Program-made: the position numbers and the translations under genes | Notes under the pieces: model-generated | Databases searched by the model: none | Told to the model about the DNA's origin: nothing | The model's input: the letters and a program-made list of their open reading frames with translations, nothing else | Assembly: GCF_036634195.1 (NCBI RefSeq) | Contig: NZ_JAZIFY010000001.1 | Span: 1,002,501 to 1,066,500, forward strand | DNA length: 64,000 nucleotides | Source: Streptomyces sp. P9-A4 | Lineage (GTDB): Bacteria; Actinomycetota; Actinomycetes; Streptomycetales; Streptomycetaceae | Direction of reading: 5' to 3' | Shown here: one piece after another, positions 1 to 7,571 of the stretch | Numbering within the stretch: position 1 is the first letter of the stretch | Layout: every line of letters starts with the position of its first letter

Positions 1-1
1 G

Positions 2-1282
2 CGGAACCGGATCGTCGCGCGCCTCCTCGGTGTACCGATGCCCGGCGTGCCGGACAGCGACGAGCCGTACGTCCTGATCGCGCGGGACCTGGCGCCCGCC
101 GACACGGCGCTGCTCGACCCGACGCTGGTCCTCGGGTTCGTGACGGAGGAGGGCGGGCCGACCAGCCACAGCGCGATCCTGGCGCGGGCGCTGGGTGTGC
201 CGGCCATCGTGGCGCTGCCGGGCGCGGGTGAGATCGCCGAGGGCACGCTCATCGCCGTCGACGGTTCCACCGGTGAGCTCTTCGTGGACCCGAGCGAGGA
301 GAAGAAGGCGGAGCTGACCGAGGCCGCCGCCGCGCGCAGGGCCGCGCTGGCCACGTCCAGCGGTCCCGGCGCCACCTCTGACGGGCACAAGGTGCCGCTG
401 CTCGCCAACGTCGGTGGTCCTTCGGACGTGCCGGCGGCGGTCGAGGCGGGTGCGGAGGGCGTCGGTCTCTTCCGTACGGAGTTCCTCTTCCTGGACGACA
501 GCAAGAAGGCTCCGTCCGAGGAGAAGCAGGTCGAGGCGTATCGCAAGGTGCTGGAGGCCTTCCCCGAGGGCCGTGTGGTCGTGCGGGTGCTGGACGCGGG
601 TGCCGACAAGCCGCTGGACTTCCTGACGCCGACGGACGAGCCGAACCCGGCGCTCGGTGTGCGTGGCCTGCGGTCGCTGCTCGACCACCCGGAGGTACTG
701 CGGACGCAGCTCACCGCGCTGGCGAAGGCGGTCGAGGGTCTGCCCGTGTACCTGGAGGTCATGGCGCCGATGGTGGCCGACCGTACGGACGCGAAGGCCT
801 TCGCCGACGCGTGCCGTGAGGCCGGGCTGCGGGCGAAGTTCGGTGCGATGGTCGAGATCCCCTCGGCCGCGCTGCGGGCGCGCTCGATCCTCCAGGAGGT
901 CGAGTTCCTGTCGCTGGGCACCAACGACCTGGCGCAGTACACCTTCGCCGCCGACCGTCAGGTCGGTGCGGTATCCCGGCTCCAGGACCCGTGGCAGCCG
1001 GCGCTGCTCGACCTGGTGGCGATGTCCGCCGACGCGGCCAAGGCCGAGGGCAAGAGCTGTGGTGTCTGTGGCGAGGCCGCTTCGGATCCGCTGCTCGCGT
1101 GTGTGCTGACGGGTCTGGGTGTCACCTCCCTCTCCATGGGTGCCGCGTCGATCCCGTACGTGCGGGCGACGCTGGCCAAGTACACGCTGGCGCAGTGCGA
1201 GCGTGCCGCGGCCGCGGCGCGGGCCGCGGACACGGCGCACGAGGCGCGGCTGGCCGCGCAGGCGGTGCTGTCCGGGGAGTGA
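2..1282 (+). CDS. ptsI: PTS enzyme I (phosphoenolpyruvate-protein phosphotransferase), 5' partial
   Basis: Enzyme I takes phosphate from phosphoenolpyruvate and passes it to HPr, the first step of sugar uptake by the cytoplasmic PTS. The frame is open from base 2, so the N-terminal part lies outside the window. The phosphohistidine loop GGPTSHSAILAR is visible, then the PEP-binding TIM barrel with GLFRTEFLF, the substrate arginine region ALGVRGLRSLL, LGTNDLAQYTFAADR, and the conserved cysteine loop CGVCGEAASDP near the C-terminus. About 426 residues are present, against roughly 555 in the full family, so about 130 are missing upstream. The gene ends in TGA and is followed by a strong hairpin. 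Identity is very secure. Confidence 0.95.
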   Translation, partial: RNRIVARLLGVPMPGVPDSDEPYVLIARDLAPADTALLDPTLVLGFVTEEGGPTSHSAILARALGVPAIVALPGAGEIAEGTLIAVDGSTGELFVDPSEEKKAELTEAAAARRAALATSSGPGATSDGHKVPLLANVGGPSDVPAAVEAGAEGVGLFRTEFLFLDDSKKAPSEEKQVEAYRKVLEAFPEGRVVVRVLDAGADKPLDFLTPTDEPNPALGVRGLRSLLDHPEVLRTQLTALAKAVEGLPVYLEVMAPMVADRTDAKAFADACREAGLRAKFGAMVEIPSAALRARSILQEVEFLSLGTNDLAQYTFAADRQVGAVSRLQDPWQPALLDLVAMSADAAKAEGKSCGVCGEAASDPLLACVLTGLGVTSLSMGAASIPYVRATLAKYTLAQCERAAAAARAADTAHEARLAAQAVLSGE

Positions 1283-1296
1283 TCCCCGGCGTTGTC

Positions 1297-1344
1297 CGCC
1301 GAAGGGGCTCCCCGTCACCGAGGTGACGGGGAGCCCCTTCGGCG
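1297..1344. terminator. Bidirectional terminator hairpin
   Basis: A perfect 23-bp inverted repeat (1297-1319 and 1322-1344) with a 2-base loop. It lies between the ends of the convergent ptsI and the minus-strand gene at 1354. There is no T-run, as is usual in Streptomyces. Confidence 0.85.
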
Positions 1345-1353
1345 TGGGTGGGG

Positions 1354-2253
1354 TCAGTGGTGGGTGGCCCAGTCGTCGTCGGGGTCGGGGACGAGGGGGA
1401 AGCCCGCGCGGTGTTCGACGCCCGGTTCCGGTGGGAGAGGTTCGCCGGTGCGGGCGTCGGTGCAGTAGGCGGAGAAGACCTCGGCCTCCGTGAGGGGCGT
1501 GAGGGTGCCGCCGGTGAGGCGCCAGCCGTGGAGCCGGTCGGGGGCGTCGGGGGTGGTGGTGCGCAGGACGAGTCCCCCGGGGGCTCCGAGGGCGATGCCG
1601 GCGGCGAGGACGGCGGTGAACTCGGCGGCGGGCTCCTCGGCCACGACCGCCGGTAGTGCGGTGCCGTCGACGTGGAGGACGGCGAGGAGTTGGTCGTCGG
1701 CCGCCGGGACGCTGCAGACCAGGTGGTGGGTGCCGGGTCCGGCGGTGTCGAGCAGCCGGGCGAGGAGCCGGGCGGCCCGCTCGAAGGCGGCCCTGCCGAT
1801 GTCCTTGCCACAGGTGGCGCAGTCGCCGGTGGTCGCGAGGACCGTGGTGGCGTACTCCCAGGTGGCCTGGCGGACGGCGGTGTCGACGAGCTCGGGCAGG
1901 AGGGTCGCGAGGGGCTGTCCGGTATAGGTGACGCGGGCGCCCGTGGTGGCGAGATGGGCGGTGAAGCGGCTGCGGCTGTCCGGGTGGTCGGGGTCGATGG
2001 CGGTCTCGGCGCAGTAGGCCGCGAACTCCTCGGGGTCGAAGAGGGTGACGGTGGTGTGGCCGCCCTGGGTGGCGAGGGTCCTGAGGAGGGCTTCGACCTG
2101 CCGGAGGTAGGTGGTGTGGTCGTCGAAGACGAAGGTGCGGTAGCGGCGCATCGCGCTGAAGTCGTGCTCGTCGGCGAGGAGGCCGACGGTGCTGGGGACC
2201 TCGCGGCGCAATGCGCGTCGGAGGTGTGCCGAGGTGGTGCCGGTCCGTGTCAT
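1354..2253 (-). CDS. Conserved hypothetical protein, 299 aa
   Basis: I do not recognise a named family. The 299-residue product has no signal peptide or membrane segment and looks cytosolic. The N-terminal third (DEHDFSAMRRYRTFVFDDHTTY, seen in shorter pieces) suggests an alpha/beta fold. A CATCGKD motif near residue 145 could be half of a metal site, but no second CxxC is obvious. The C-terminal half is rich in Ala, Thr and Asp. The start ATG at 2253 lies 23 bp downstream of the MFS gene's stop on the same strand, so the two could be cotranscribed. Codon use matches the neighbours, which supports real coding. Function is unknown. Confidence 0.75.
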   Translation of the reverse strand: MTRTGTTSAHLRRALRREVPSTVGLLADEHDFSAMRRYRTFVFDDHTTYLRQVEALLRTLATQGGHTTVTLFDPEEFAAYCAETAIDPDHPDSRSRFTAHLATTGARVTYTGQPLATLLPELVDTAVRQATWEYATTVLATTGDCATCGKDIGRAAFERAARLLARLLDTAGPGTHHLVCSVPAADDQLLAVLHVDGTALPAVVAEEPAAEFTAVLAAGIALGAPGGLVLRTTTPDAPDRLHGWRLTGGTLTPLTEAEVFSAYCTDARTGEPLPPEPGVEHRAGFPLVPDPDDDWATHH

Positions 2254-2276
2254 GTCTCCCCCTGGTTACGGTCCGA

Positions 2277-3563
2277 TCAGTGCTCACTCACCGTAACCTT
2301 CGCCACTGACAGTGACGTTCGGGGGAGGCGTCGGCGGACCAGACGGTCCTGTGCGGCGCTGGTCGCGACGAGGGCGGCGCCGAGGGCCGGCCAGGCGAAG
2401 GGGCCCGCGGCGACGAGGCCGGTCATGAGGAGCGGGCCGGCGAAGCGCTGGGTGGACTGGGCGAGGCCGTGCACTCCGAGGTAGGCGCCCTGGGCGTCGT
2501 CGGGGGCGAGGGCGACGGAGATCTCCCAGGAGGCGATGGTGTGGATCATCTCGGCGAAGGTGAGGACGACGGCCGCGGTGATCAGGGCGGTGACGGCGAG
2601 GGTGCGTCCGCCGAGGGCGGAGACGGCGAGGGCCAGCGTCCCGACGGCGAAGAGGCCCGCGAGGGGGCGGAGCAGGCGGCGGGCGGCTTCGGTGGTGGCG
2701 CCGAAGCGGGAGAGCGGGACCTGGAAGATCACGACGAGGGCGCTGTTGACGACCATCAGGAGCGGTGCGAGGCCGACGGGGGCGTCGGTGGCGTGGACGA
2801 TCCAGAGGGGCAGGGCCACTTGGAGGATCGAGTCGTGGAGGAAGAAGACCGACTCTCCGGCGGTGAAGGCGAGGAACCCCCGGTCGCGCCACGGGTTGGA
2901 GGGCTTGGCCGTGGGGGCGGTGTCGGTGGAGGCGGCGGCGATCCGGGAGGCGGCGGGGGCCGGGGGTTCGGCGCAGCGGAGGGTGAGGGCCGCCATCACG
3001 AGGTAGGAGAGGGCGTCTCCGATCAACAGGAGGTGGAAGGCGGTGGAGGTGCCGACGGCGAGGGCCGCCGCGGCGCCGAGGCCGCCGAAGGTCCAGCCGA
3101 TGTTGGAGGTGGTGCGGTTGATGGCCTGGTAGCGGACGCGGTCGGGGCCGGCGACCCGGGCGGCGTAGAGCTTGGTGAGGACGTTGGTGGCGCGGTCGGG
3201 GAGGGCGCCGGCGGCGGAGAAGAGGACGAGGAGCAGGTAGTCGTCGGTGGTGAGGAGGGCGAGGAGGGCCGCGGACCGGAACAGTTGGGTGCAGATGAGG
3301 ACGCGGACGAGGGGGAAGCGGTCGGCGAGGCGGCCTCCGAGGGGCGCTCCGGCGATGCCCGCGGCGCCGGAGACGGCGATGAGGAGGCCCACCTGGCCGA
3401 GTCCGAGTCCGGTGACGTAGGTGAAGTAGAGGGCCATGGCCGTGGACCAGAGTCCGGTGCCGCACTTGTCGATGAAGCCGATGACGAGCATGCGGCGGCC
3501 GTCGGGGCCTCCGGGGATGCGGTCCTTCAGGGCTGTTCGGGCGGAGCGGGTGGAGCGGCTCAT
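2277..3563 (-). CDS. MFS transporter (12 TM, drug-efflux-like)
   Basis: A major facilitator superfamily permease of 428 residues in the inner membrane. About twelve hydrophobic segments are visible. The loop between TM2 and TM3 carries the MFS signature as GGRLADRFPLVRVLI. The C-terminal half is separated by a longer hydrophilic linker (PAPAASRIAAASTDTAP region). I chose the ATG at 3563 because it has a good ribosome site (AAGGGGGA) and a basic start (MSRSTRSARTALKDR); the frame stays open further upstream but would cross the divergent regulator. It is divergent from a MocR regulator only 45 bp away, so that protein probably controls it. The substrate cannot be read from the sequence. Confidence 0.88.
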   Translation of the reverse strand: MSRSTRSARTALKDRIPGGPDGRRMLVIGFIDKCGTGLWSTAMALYFTYVTGLGLGQVGLLIAVSGAAGIAGAPLGGRLADRFPLVRVLICTQLFRSAALLALLTTDDYLLLVLFSAAGALPDRATNVLTKLYAARVAGPDRVRYQAINRTTSNIGWTFGGLGAAAALAVGTSTAFHLLLIGDALSYLVMAALTLRCAEPPAPAASRIAAASTDTAPTAKPSNPWRDRGFLAFTAGESVFFLHDSILQVALPLWIVHATDAPVGLAPLLMVVNSALVVIFQVPLSRFGATTEAARRLLRPLAGLFAVGTLALAVSALGGRTLAVTALITAAVVLTFAEMIHTIASWEISVALAPDDAQGAYLGVHGLAQSTQRFAGPLLMTGLVAAGPFAWPALGAALVATSAAQDRLVRRRLPRTSLSVAKVTVSEH

Positions 3564-3585
3564 GGGTCCCCCTTGCCAACTGCTT

Positions 3586-3597
3586 TGTATCGATACA
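3586..3597. promoter_or_regulatory. Palindromic operator between divergent MFS and MocR genes
   Basis: A perfect 12-bp palindrome TGTATCGATACA lies in the 45-bp AT-rich gap between the two divergent starts. A -10-like CATAAT overlaps its right edge on the plus strand. It is a natural binding site for the adjacent MocR protein, by position only. Confidence 0.6.
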
Positions 3598-3608
3598 TAA
3601 TTGATTAC

Positions 3609-4928
3609 GTGGCAGCACAATATGCGATCGAAGGTACGACAGCCAAGGGGATCGCCGCGTCCGTCGAGCGGGGCGTGAGCGACGGCGGGCTCTCCCCCGG
3701 CGACGCCCTGCCCCCCGTGCGGCGGCTCGCCGACACACTGGGGGTGAGTCCAGGGACTGTCGCGACGGCCTACAAGGAGCTGCGCCAGCGGGGGCTGATC
3801 GTCACGCGGGGGCGGGGCGGAACTGTCGTCGCCGAGGTGCCCTCCGTGGCGTCCAGGCGCCCGCCGCGCGTGCCGCAGGGCCTGGTGGACCTGGCCGGCG
3901 GCCATCCGGACCCGGCCTTCCTCCCCGTACTGCGACCGCCCTCGACGGTCACCCCCGTGTACGGCTCCCACCGCGCCTCGCCCCGTCTCGCGGCTCTTGA
4001 GGAGATGACCCGGCAGTGGTTCGGGCGGGACGGGGTGCCCGCGCGGCACGTGACGTTCGCGCACGGGGCGCTCGACTGCATCGCGCGGCTCCTCTCGACG
4101 GAGCTGCGGCCCGGTGACGCGGTGGCCGTGGAGGATCCCGGGTTCCACCACCTGCTCGACCTGGTCCCCGCGCTGGGGCTGCGGATGGTCCCGGTGGCGG
4201 TGGACGGCGAGGGGCTCGTACCGGACGCACTGCGGACGGCCCTCCGGGGCGGGGTCCGCGCGGTGGTGTGCAGCCCTCGGGGGCAGTGTCCGACCGGCGC
4301 GTTCTTCACCCGGTCGCGAAGGGACGAACTGGTCGCGGTACTAAGGGACTTCCCCGAGGTGCTCGTCATCGAGGACGACCACAACGCCGAGGTCGGCGGG
4401 ACGGCCGCCCATACGCTGGCGGCGGCCGGGCTCGACCGGTGGGCGCAGGTGCGGACCGTGTCCAAGCACCTCGGGATCGACCTGCGCTGGGCCGGGGTCG
4501 CGTGCGACGCGGTGACGCTCGCGCGGCACGACGGGCGGATGCTGATGACTTCGGGCTGGGTGAGTCACGTACTCCAGGACACCGTGGCAGGCCTGTTCGG
4601 TGACGGGGCGGTACGCGCGCTCGTGGCGGCGGGCGAGGAGGCGTACGCGGAACGGCGTGCGGCGCTGATCGGCGCGCTCCGGGCGCACGGGATCCGGGCC
4701 GTCGGGGCCAGCGGTCTGAACGTGTGGGTCCCGGTGCGCGACGAGTCGGCGGTGGTCAACGGGCTGCGTACGCAAGGCTGGTGGGTCGCGGCGGGGGCGC
4801 GGTTCCGCATCGCGGCGCCGCCCGCGGTACGGATCACGACGGCGACGCTCGACGTGGACCGGGCGCCGCGCCTCGCGGCGGACTTCGCCGAGGTGCTCGG
4901 GGACGCCCAGGCCACGTACGGCGGGTGA
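3609..4928 (+). CDS. MocR-type GntR regulator (HTH plus aminotransferase-like domain)
   Basis: A 439-residue regulator. The winged helix-turn-helix is at residues 5-75 (LPPVRRLADTLGVSPGTVATAYKEL), followed by a fold-type I aminotransferase-like domain with the PLP-lysine motif SKHLGIDLRWAG and an EDDHNAE segment. Known MocR proteins bind PLP or a PLP-amine adduct and control neighbouring genes. I chose the GTG at 3609 (VAAQYAIEGTT) because it gives the usual MocR N-terminus; the frame is open upstream but that part is antisense to the MFS gene. There is no clear ribosome site, and the -10-like CATAAT lies about 10 bp upstream, so the transcript may be leaderless. It is divergent from the MFS transporter and followed by a hairpin. 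Confidence 0.88.
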   Translation: MAAQYAIEGTTAKGIAASVERGVSDGGLSPGDALPPVRRLADTLGVSPGTVATAYKELRQRGLIVTRGRGGTVVAEVPSVASRRPPRVPQGLVDLAGGHPDPAFLPVLRPPSTVTPVYGSHRASPRLAALEEMTRQWFGRDGVPARHVTFAHGALDCIARLLSTELRPGDAVAVEDPGFHHLLDLVPALGLRMVPVAVDGEGLVPDALRTALRGGVRAVVCSPRGQCPTGAFFTRSRRDELVAVLRDFPEVLVIEDDHNAEVGGTAAHTLAAAGLDRWAQVRTVSKHLGIDLRWAGVACDAVTLARHDGRMLMTSGWVSHVLQDTVAGLFGDGAVRALVAAGEEAYAERRAALIGALRAHGIRAVGASGLNVWVPVRDESAVVNGLRTQGWWVAAGARFRIAAPPAVRITTATLDVDRAPRLAADFAEVLGDAQATYGG

Positions 4929-4967
4929 GGGCCGGGCCGTGCGCGCCCGGCGCGGAGCGGGTACGGG

Positions 4968-5005
4968 AACGCTCCGGGAAGGGCGGTGGCCCTTCCCGGA
5001 GCGTT
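4968..5005. terminator. Bidirectional terminator hairpin
   Basis: Perfect 17-bp arms (4968-4984 and 4989-5005) with a 4-base loop, between the convergent MocR gene and the secreted-protein gene at 5033. Confidence 0.85.
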
Positions 5006-5032
5006 TCGCCGCGGGGTGCGCGGTCGGGTGGT

Positions 5033-6661
5033 TCAGCGGGTCCGGTAGGCGTCGGTCAGGGTCTGGGTGAGGGTGTTGCCCTGGGCGTCGGTCAGTTCGG
5101 CGCGGAGCGAGACGGACCGGCCGGGGGCCGGGGTGCGGAAGACCGCCTGGCCGTCGAGGACGGGGACGCGGGCCCAGGTGGAGCCGTCGTCCGTGGACAG
5201 GGACACGGTGAGGGACCGAACGCCGTTCTCCGCGGCGGCTCCCTCGACGGTGACGGGCACACGGACCGGGACTCCCGCCGGAGCGGTGCCGTCGAGGGCG
5301 AGCGCCGGGGCGAAGCGGACGGCGCTGAGGGGCAGCGTCGCCGGGCGGGCGGCGGCGGCCGAGGTGAAGGTCCAGGCCGCCGTGACGCGACCGCGCGAGG
5401 AGGTGCCGTCGCCGCGCGTGGCGGAGGCCGTCAGCCGGTACGAAGCGGATCCGGGGGTGGTGGTGAACGAGGCGCGGCCCGGGTCGCCCTGCCGGGTGCC
5501 GACCAGCACGCCGTCGCGGTGGAGTGTGGTGGTGGCGCCGTGGAAGCGGGGCGCGGTCGGCACGTGGCCGTCGCCGTCGGCGAGCAGCGGGATCTCGAGG
5601 GCGAGGGTGTCGCCTTCGCGGACCCCGGCCGGCCGGGCGCCGGGCGAGCGGTCGATGGCCGGGCCGAAGACGGCGTTGTCGAAGGTGTGGGTGGTGGTGG
5701 CGCCCGCGCGCACCGGGACGCCGTCGGCGGCGTACCGGTTGGGCGGGGTCTCCGGGGCGGCGGGACCCGAGAAGCCGATGTCCCACAGGCCTCGCTCGGG
5801 CGTCACGAGGACGGTGGCGGTGCCGGGCAGTTGGAGGGGCTGGACGAGTCCGACGGTGGGGCCGGCGCTGGGCTGGATGGAGACGAAACCGGTTGCGGCG
5901 GCGCCCTGGGGGGCGGCTCCCCGGATCTTGACGGTGGCCAGCGAGGCGGCCGAGGGGTGCCGGACGAGGCCGGTCAGGGCGCGCCCGGAGGTGAAGGTGT
6001 AGCCGAGTGCGTAGTCGTTCTTCGCGCCCGACCAGTAGGTGTCGAACCACTCCTTGACGGAGCCGGACTCGGCGGCGGGGCCGAGGTGGGCCACGCGCAG
6101 GCCGGGGCTGGCCACCAGGATGTTGGCGGAGCGGGTCGTTCCCTCGTGGGTGACCTCGACGAACCCGAGGCTGTTCAGGTAGCGGGCACCCGACTCGGGC
6201 GGGCGGACGTCCACCGGGGCGGTGGTGCGGGCGTCGACGGTGACCGTGGTGTCGCCGTTCAGGTCCAGTCGGGGCTGGACGATCCAGTCGGTCCCGGCTC
6301 CCGCGTCGGCGCCCGTCAGGGTGGAGTCCAGCAGGTAACGGCCCTTGGGCAGGCGGACGGTGACCGTCCCGGACGCGTCGTACGGCGTCGCCTCCTCGGA
6401 CGCGCCCGCGCCCGAGATGCCGGTGACGTGGGTCTGGTAGCCGCCGGTGGCGGATCCGGCGCGGTCGAGGTGACGGATGGTCAGGGTGTACGTCTCGGCC
6501 CCGTCGGCGGCGACGGCGGGCGGGAGTGAGGTCGAGAGGGAGGTACCGGCCAGGACCGTCGCCAGGGCGAGGGCGCGGAGGGCGGTCCGGCGGGTGGTTC
6601 CGCGTCCCGTCGCGTAGGGAGGGGTGCCGGCCGTGGTGCTGTGTGTCGAGGAATCGTTCAT
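5033..6661 (-). CDS. Secreted protein resembling the non-catalytic C-terminal part of S8 peptidases
   Basis: A 542-residue exported protein. The start at 6661 gives a long N-region with paired arginines (TGRGTTRRTALRALALA), a hydrophobic core and a cleavage site near PPAVAADG, so it could use Sec or Tat. The mature part starts with a segment (YTLTIRHLDRAGSATGGY) and a carboxypeptidase-regulatory-like stretch (GTVTVRLPKGRYLLDSTL) that I associate with regions after the catalytic domain in long Streptomyces subtilisins. No Asp/His/Ser triad motifs (DTG, HGTH, GTSMA) are present. Beta-sandwich repeats fill the rest. An upstream in-frame ATG at 6736 is unlikely because it precedes the probable promoter. 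It is divergent from a sigma factor and probably in its regulon. Biochemical role is unknown. Confidence 0.72.
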   Translation of the reverse strand: MNDSSTHSTTAGTPPYATGRGTTRRTALRALALATVLAGTSLSTSLPPAVAADGAETYTLTIRHLDRAGSATGGYQTHVTGISGAGASEEATPYDASGTVTVRLPKGRYLLDSTLTGADAGAGTDWIVQPRLDLNGDTTVTVDARTTAPVDVRPPESGARYLNSLGFVEVTHEGTTRSANILVASPGLRVAHLGPAAESGSVKEWFDTYWSGAKNDYALGYTFTSGRALTGLVRHPSAASLATVKIRGAAPQGAAATGFVSIQPSAGPTVGLVQPLQLPGTATVLVTPERGLWDIGFSGPAAPETPPNRYAADGVPVRAGATTTHTFDNAVFGPAIDRSPGARPAGVREGDTLALEIPLLADGDGHVPTAPRFHGATTTLHRDGVLVGTRQGDPGRASFTTTPGSASYRLTASATRGDGTSSRGRVTAAWTFTSAAAARPATLPLSAVRFAPALALDGTAPAGVPVRVPVTVEGAAAENGVRSLTVSLSTDDGSTWARVPVLDGQAVFRTPAPGRSVSLRAELTDAQGNTLTQTLTDAYRTR

Positions 6662-6666
6662 GCCCA

Positions 6667-6765
6667 GCACTGCGCATCGCGGGCCGGGCGTTCCAGTGAC
6701 CTGGGACACATCCCGCGGGGGTGTGGTCCAGGTCACTGGAACCCGGGCGAACCACCGCCCAGTGC
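6667..6765. promoter_or_regulatory. Mirror-image divergent ECF-type promoters within an inverted repeat
   Basis: An inverted repeat has 21-bp arms (6690-6710 and 6722-6742; the outer 15 bp are perfect). Each arm ends outward in CACTGGAAC. On both strands GGAAC is followed after exactly 17 bases by CAGTGC (plus strand 6738-6742 and 6760-6765; minus strand 6694-6690 and 6672-6667). GGAAC is the usual -35 box of many ECF sigma factors. The repeat faces the sigma gene at 6783 and the secreted protein at 6661, so autoregulation is likely. On the minus strand the -10-like box is only 5 bp from the start codon, which would mean a leaderless mRNA. Confidence 0.65.
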
Positions 6766-6782
6766 CAGATGTGGAATCACCT

Positions 6783-7571
6783 ATGAGAGATCGTTTCCGC
6801 GCCGGAGACCCCTCGGCGCTCGGGGAGGCGTACGACGAGCACGCACGCGTGCTGTACCACTACGCCTACCGGGTGTGCGGGGACCGCGCGGCGGCGGAGG
6901 ACGTCGTGTCCTCCGCGTTCCTGGAGGCCTGGCGCTGTCGCGGGAAGGTGCACGCCGACGGCGGGAGCCTCCGTCCGTGGCTGCTCGGCATCGCGACCAA
7001 CATCATGCGCGGCGCCGCGCGGGAGGCGCGACGGCGCGACGCGGCGCTCGCCCGTATCCCCGAGCGGGGTGTGCTGCCGGACTTCGCCGACGAGGTCCTC
7101 GCCCGGATGACGGACGGGGAGCAGGTACGGGCCGCCCGGGCCGCCCTGGGGAAGCTCCGGCGGCGTGAGAGTGAGGTCTTCACCTTGGTGGTGTGGGCCG
7201 GGCTCGACTACGCCGCCGCCGGGGAGGCGTTGGGGATCCCGGTCGGCACGGTCCGGTCCCGGCTGTCCCGGGCCCGTGAGCGGCTCAGGAAGCTCGCCGA
7301 GGCAGAGCTTCGGGCGCTGCGGCGGAAGGACCGCGCCGCTGCCGCCGCCGCGCGGGCGGCCGGTGGGCCGGTCGCCGCGCGTGCCCATGCCCGTACGGCC
7401 TCCGAAGGAAGTCCCGGGGGCGACACCGTCGGGACCACCTCAGGCCCGGCCGGGGGCACCCCCGTGGCCCCCGCCGGAGGCTCCGTCGAAGTCGTGGGCG
7501 CCAGGCCCGCCGCCCACTCCCCCGTCCGTACCGCCCTCGTGCCCCGATCGATCCCGGAGAACCAGGCATGA
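6783..7571 (+). CDS. ECF-type RNA polymerase sigma factor with long C-terminal tail
   Basis: A 262-residue sigma-70 family protein of ECF organisation. Region 2 spans about residues 1-75 (LGEAYDEHARVLYHYAYRVCGDRAAAEDVVSSAFLEAW, in parts) and region 4 about residues 115-170, with the helix-turn-helix LDYAAAGEALGIPVGTVRSRLSRAR. An Ala/Pro/Gly-rich tail of about 80 residues follows region 4; it is unusually long and low in complexity. I chose the ATG at 6783 because it starts exactly at region 2 and lies just downstream of the likely autoregulated promoter. The stop overlaps the next start by 4 bp (ATGA), so the downstream gene is translationally coupled and is a candidate anti-sigma factor or membrane partner. 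Confidence 0.9.
   Translation: MRDRFRAGDPSALGEAYDEHARVLYHYAYRVCGDRAAAEDVVSSAFLEAWRCRGKVHADGGSLRPWLLGIATNIMRGAAREARRRDAALARIPERGVLPDFADEVLARMTDGEQVRAARAALGKLRRRESEVFTLVVWAGLDYAAAGEALGIPVGTVRSRLSRARERLRKLAEAELRALRRKDRAAAAAARAAGGPVAARAHARTASEGSPGGDTVGTTSGPAGGTPVAPAGGSVEVVGARPAAHSPVRTALVPRSIPENQA

Noticed and set aside
2469..3608. An upstream extension of the MocR gene
   Set aside because: This part is antisense to the MFS transporter and is Gly/Glu-rich without homology-like features; the protein begins naturally at the GTG at 3609.
6662..6736. A longer N-terminus for the secreted protein starting at 6736
   Set aside because: That start would lie upstream of the probable promoter boxes and would place 25 residues before the basic region of the signal peptide.
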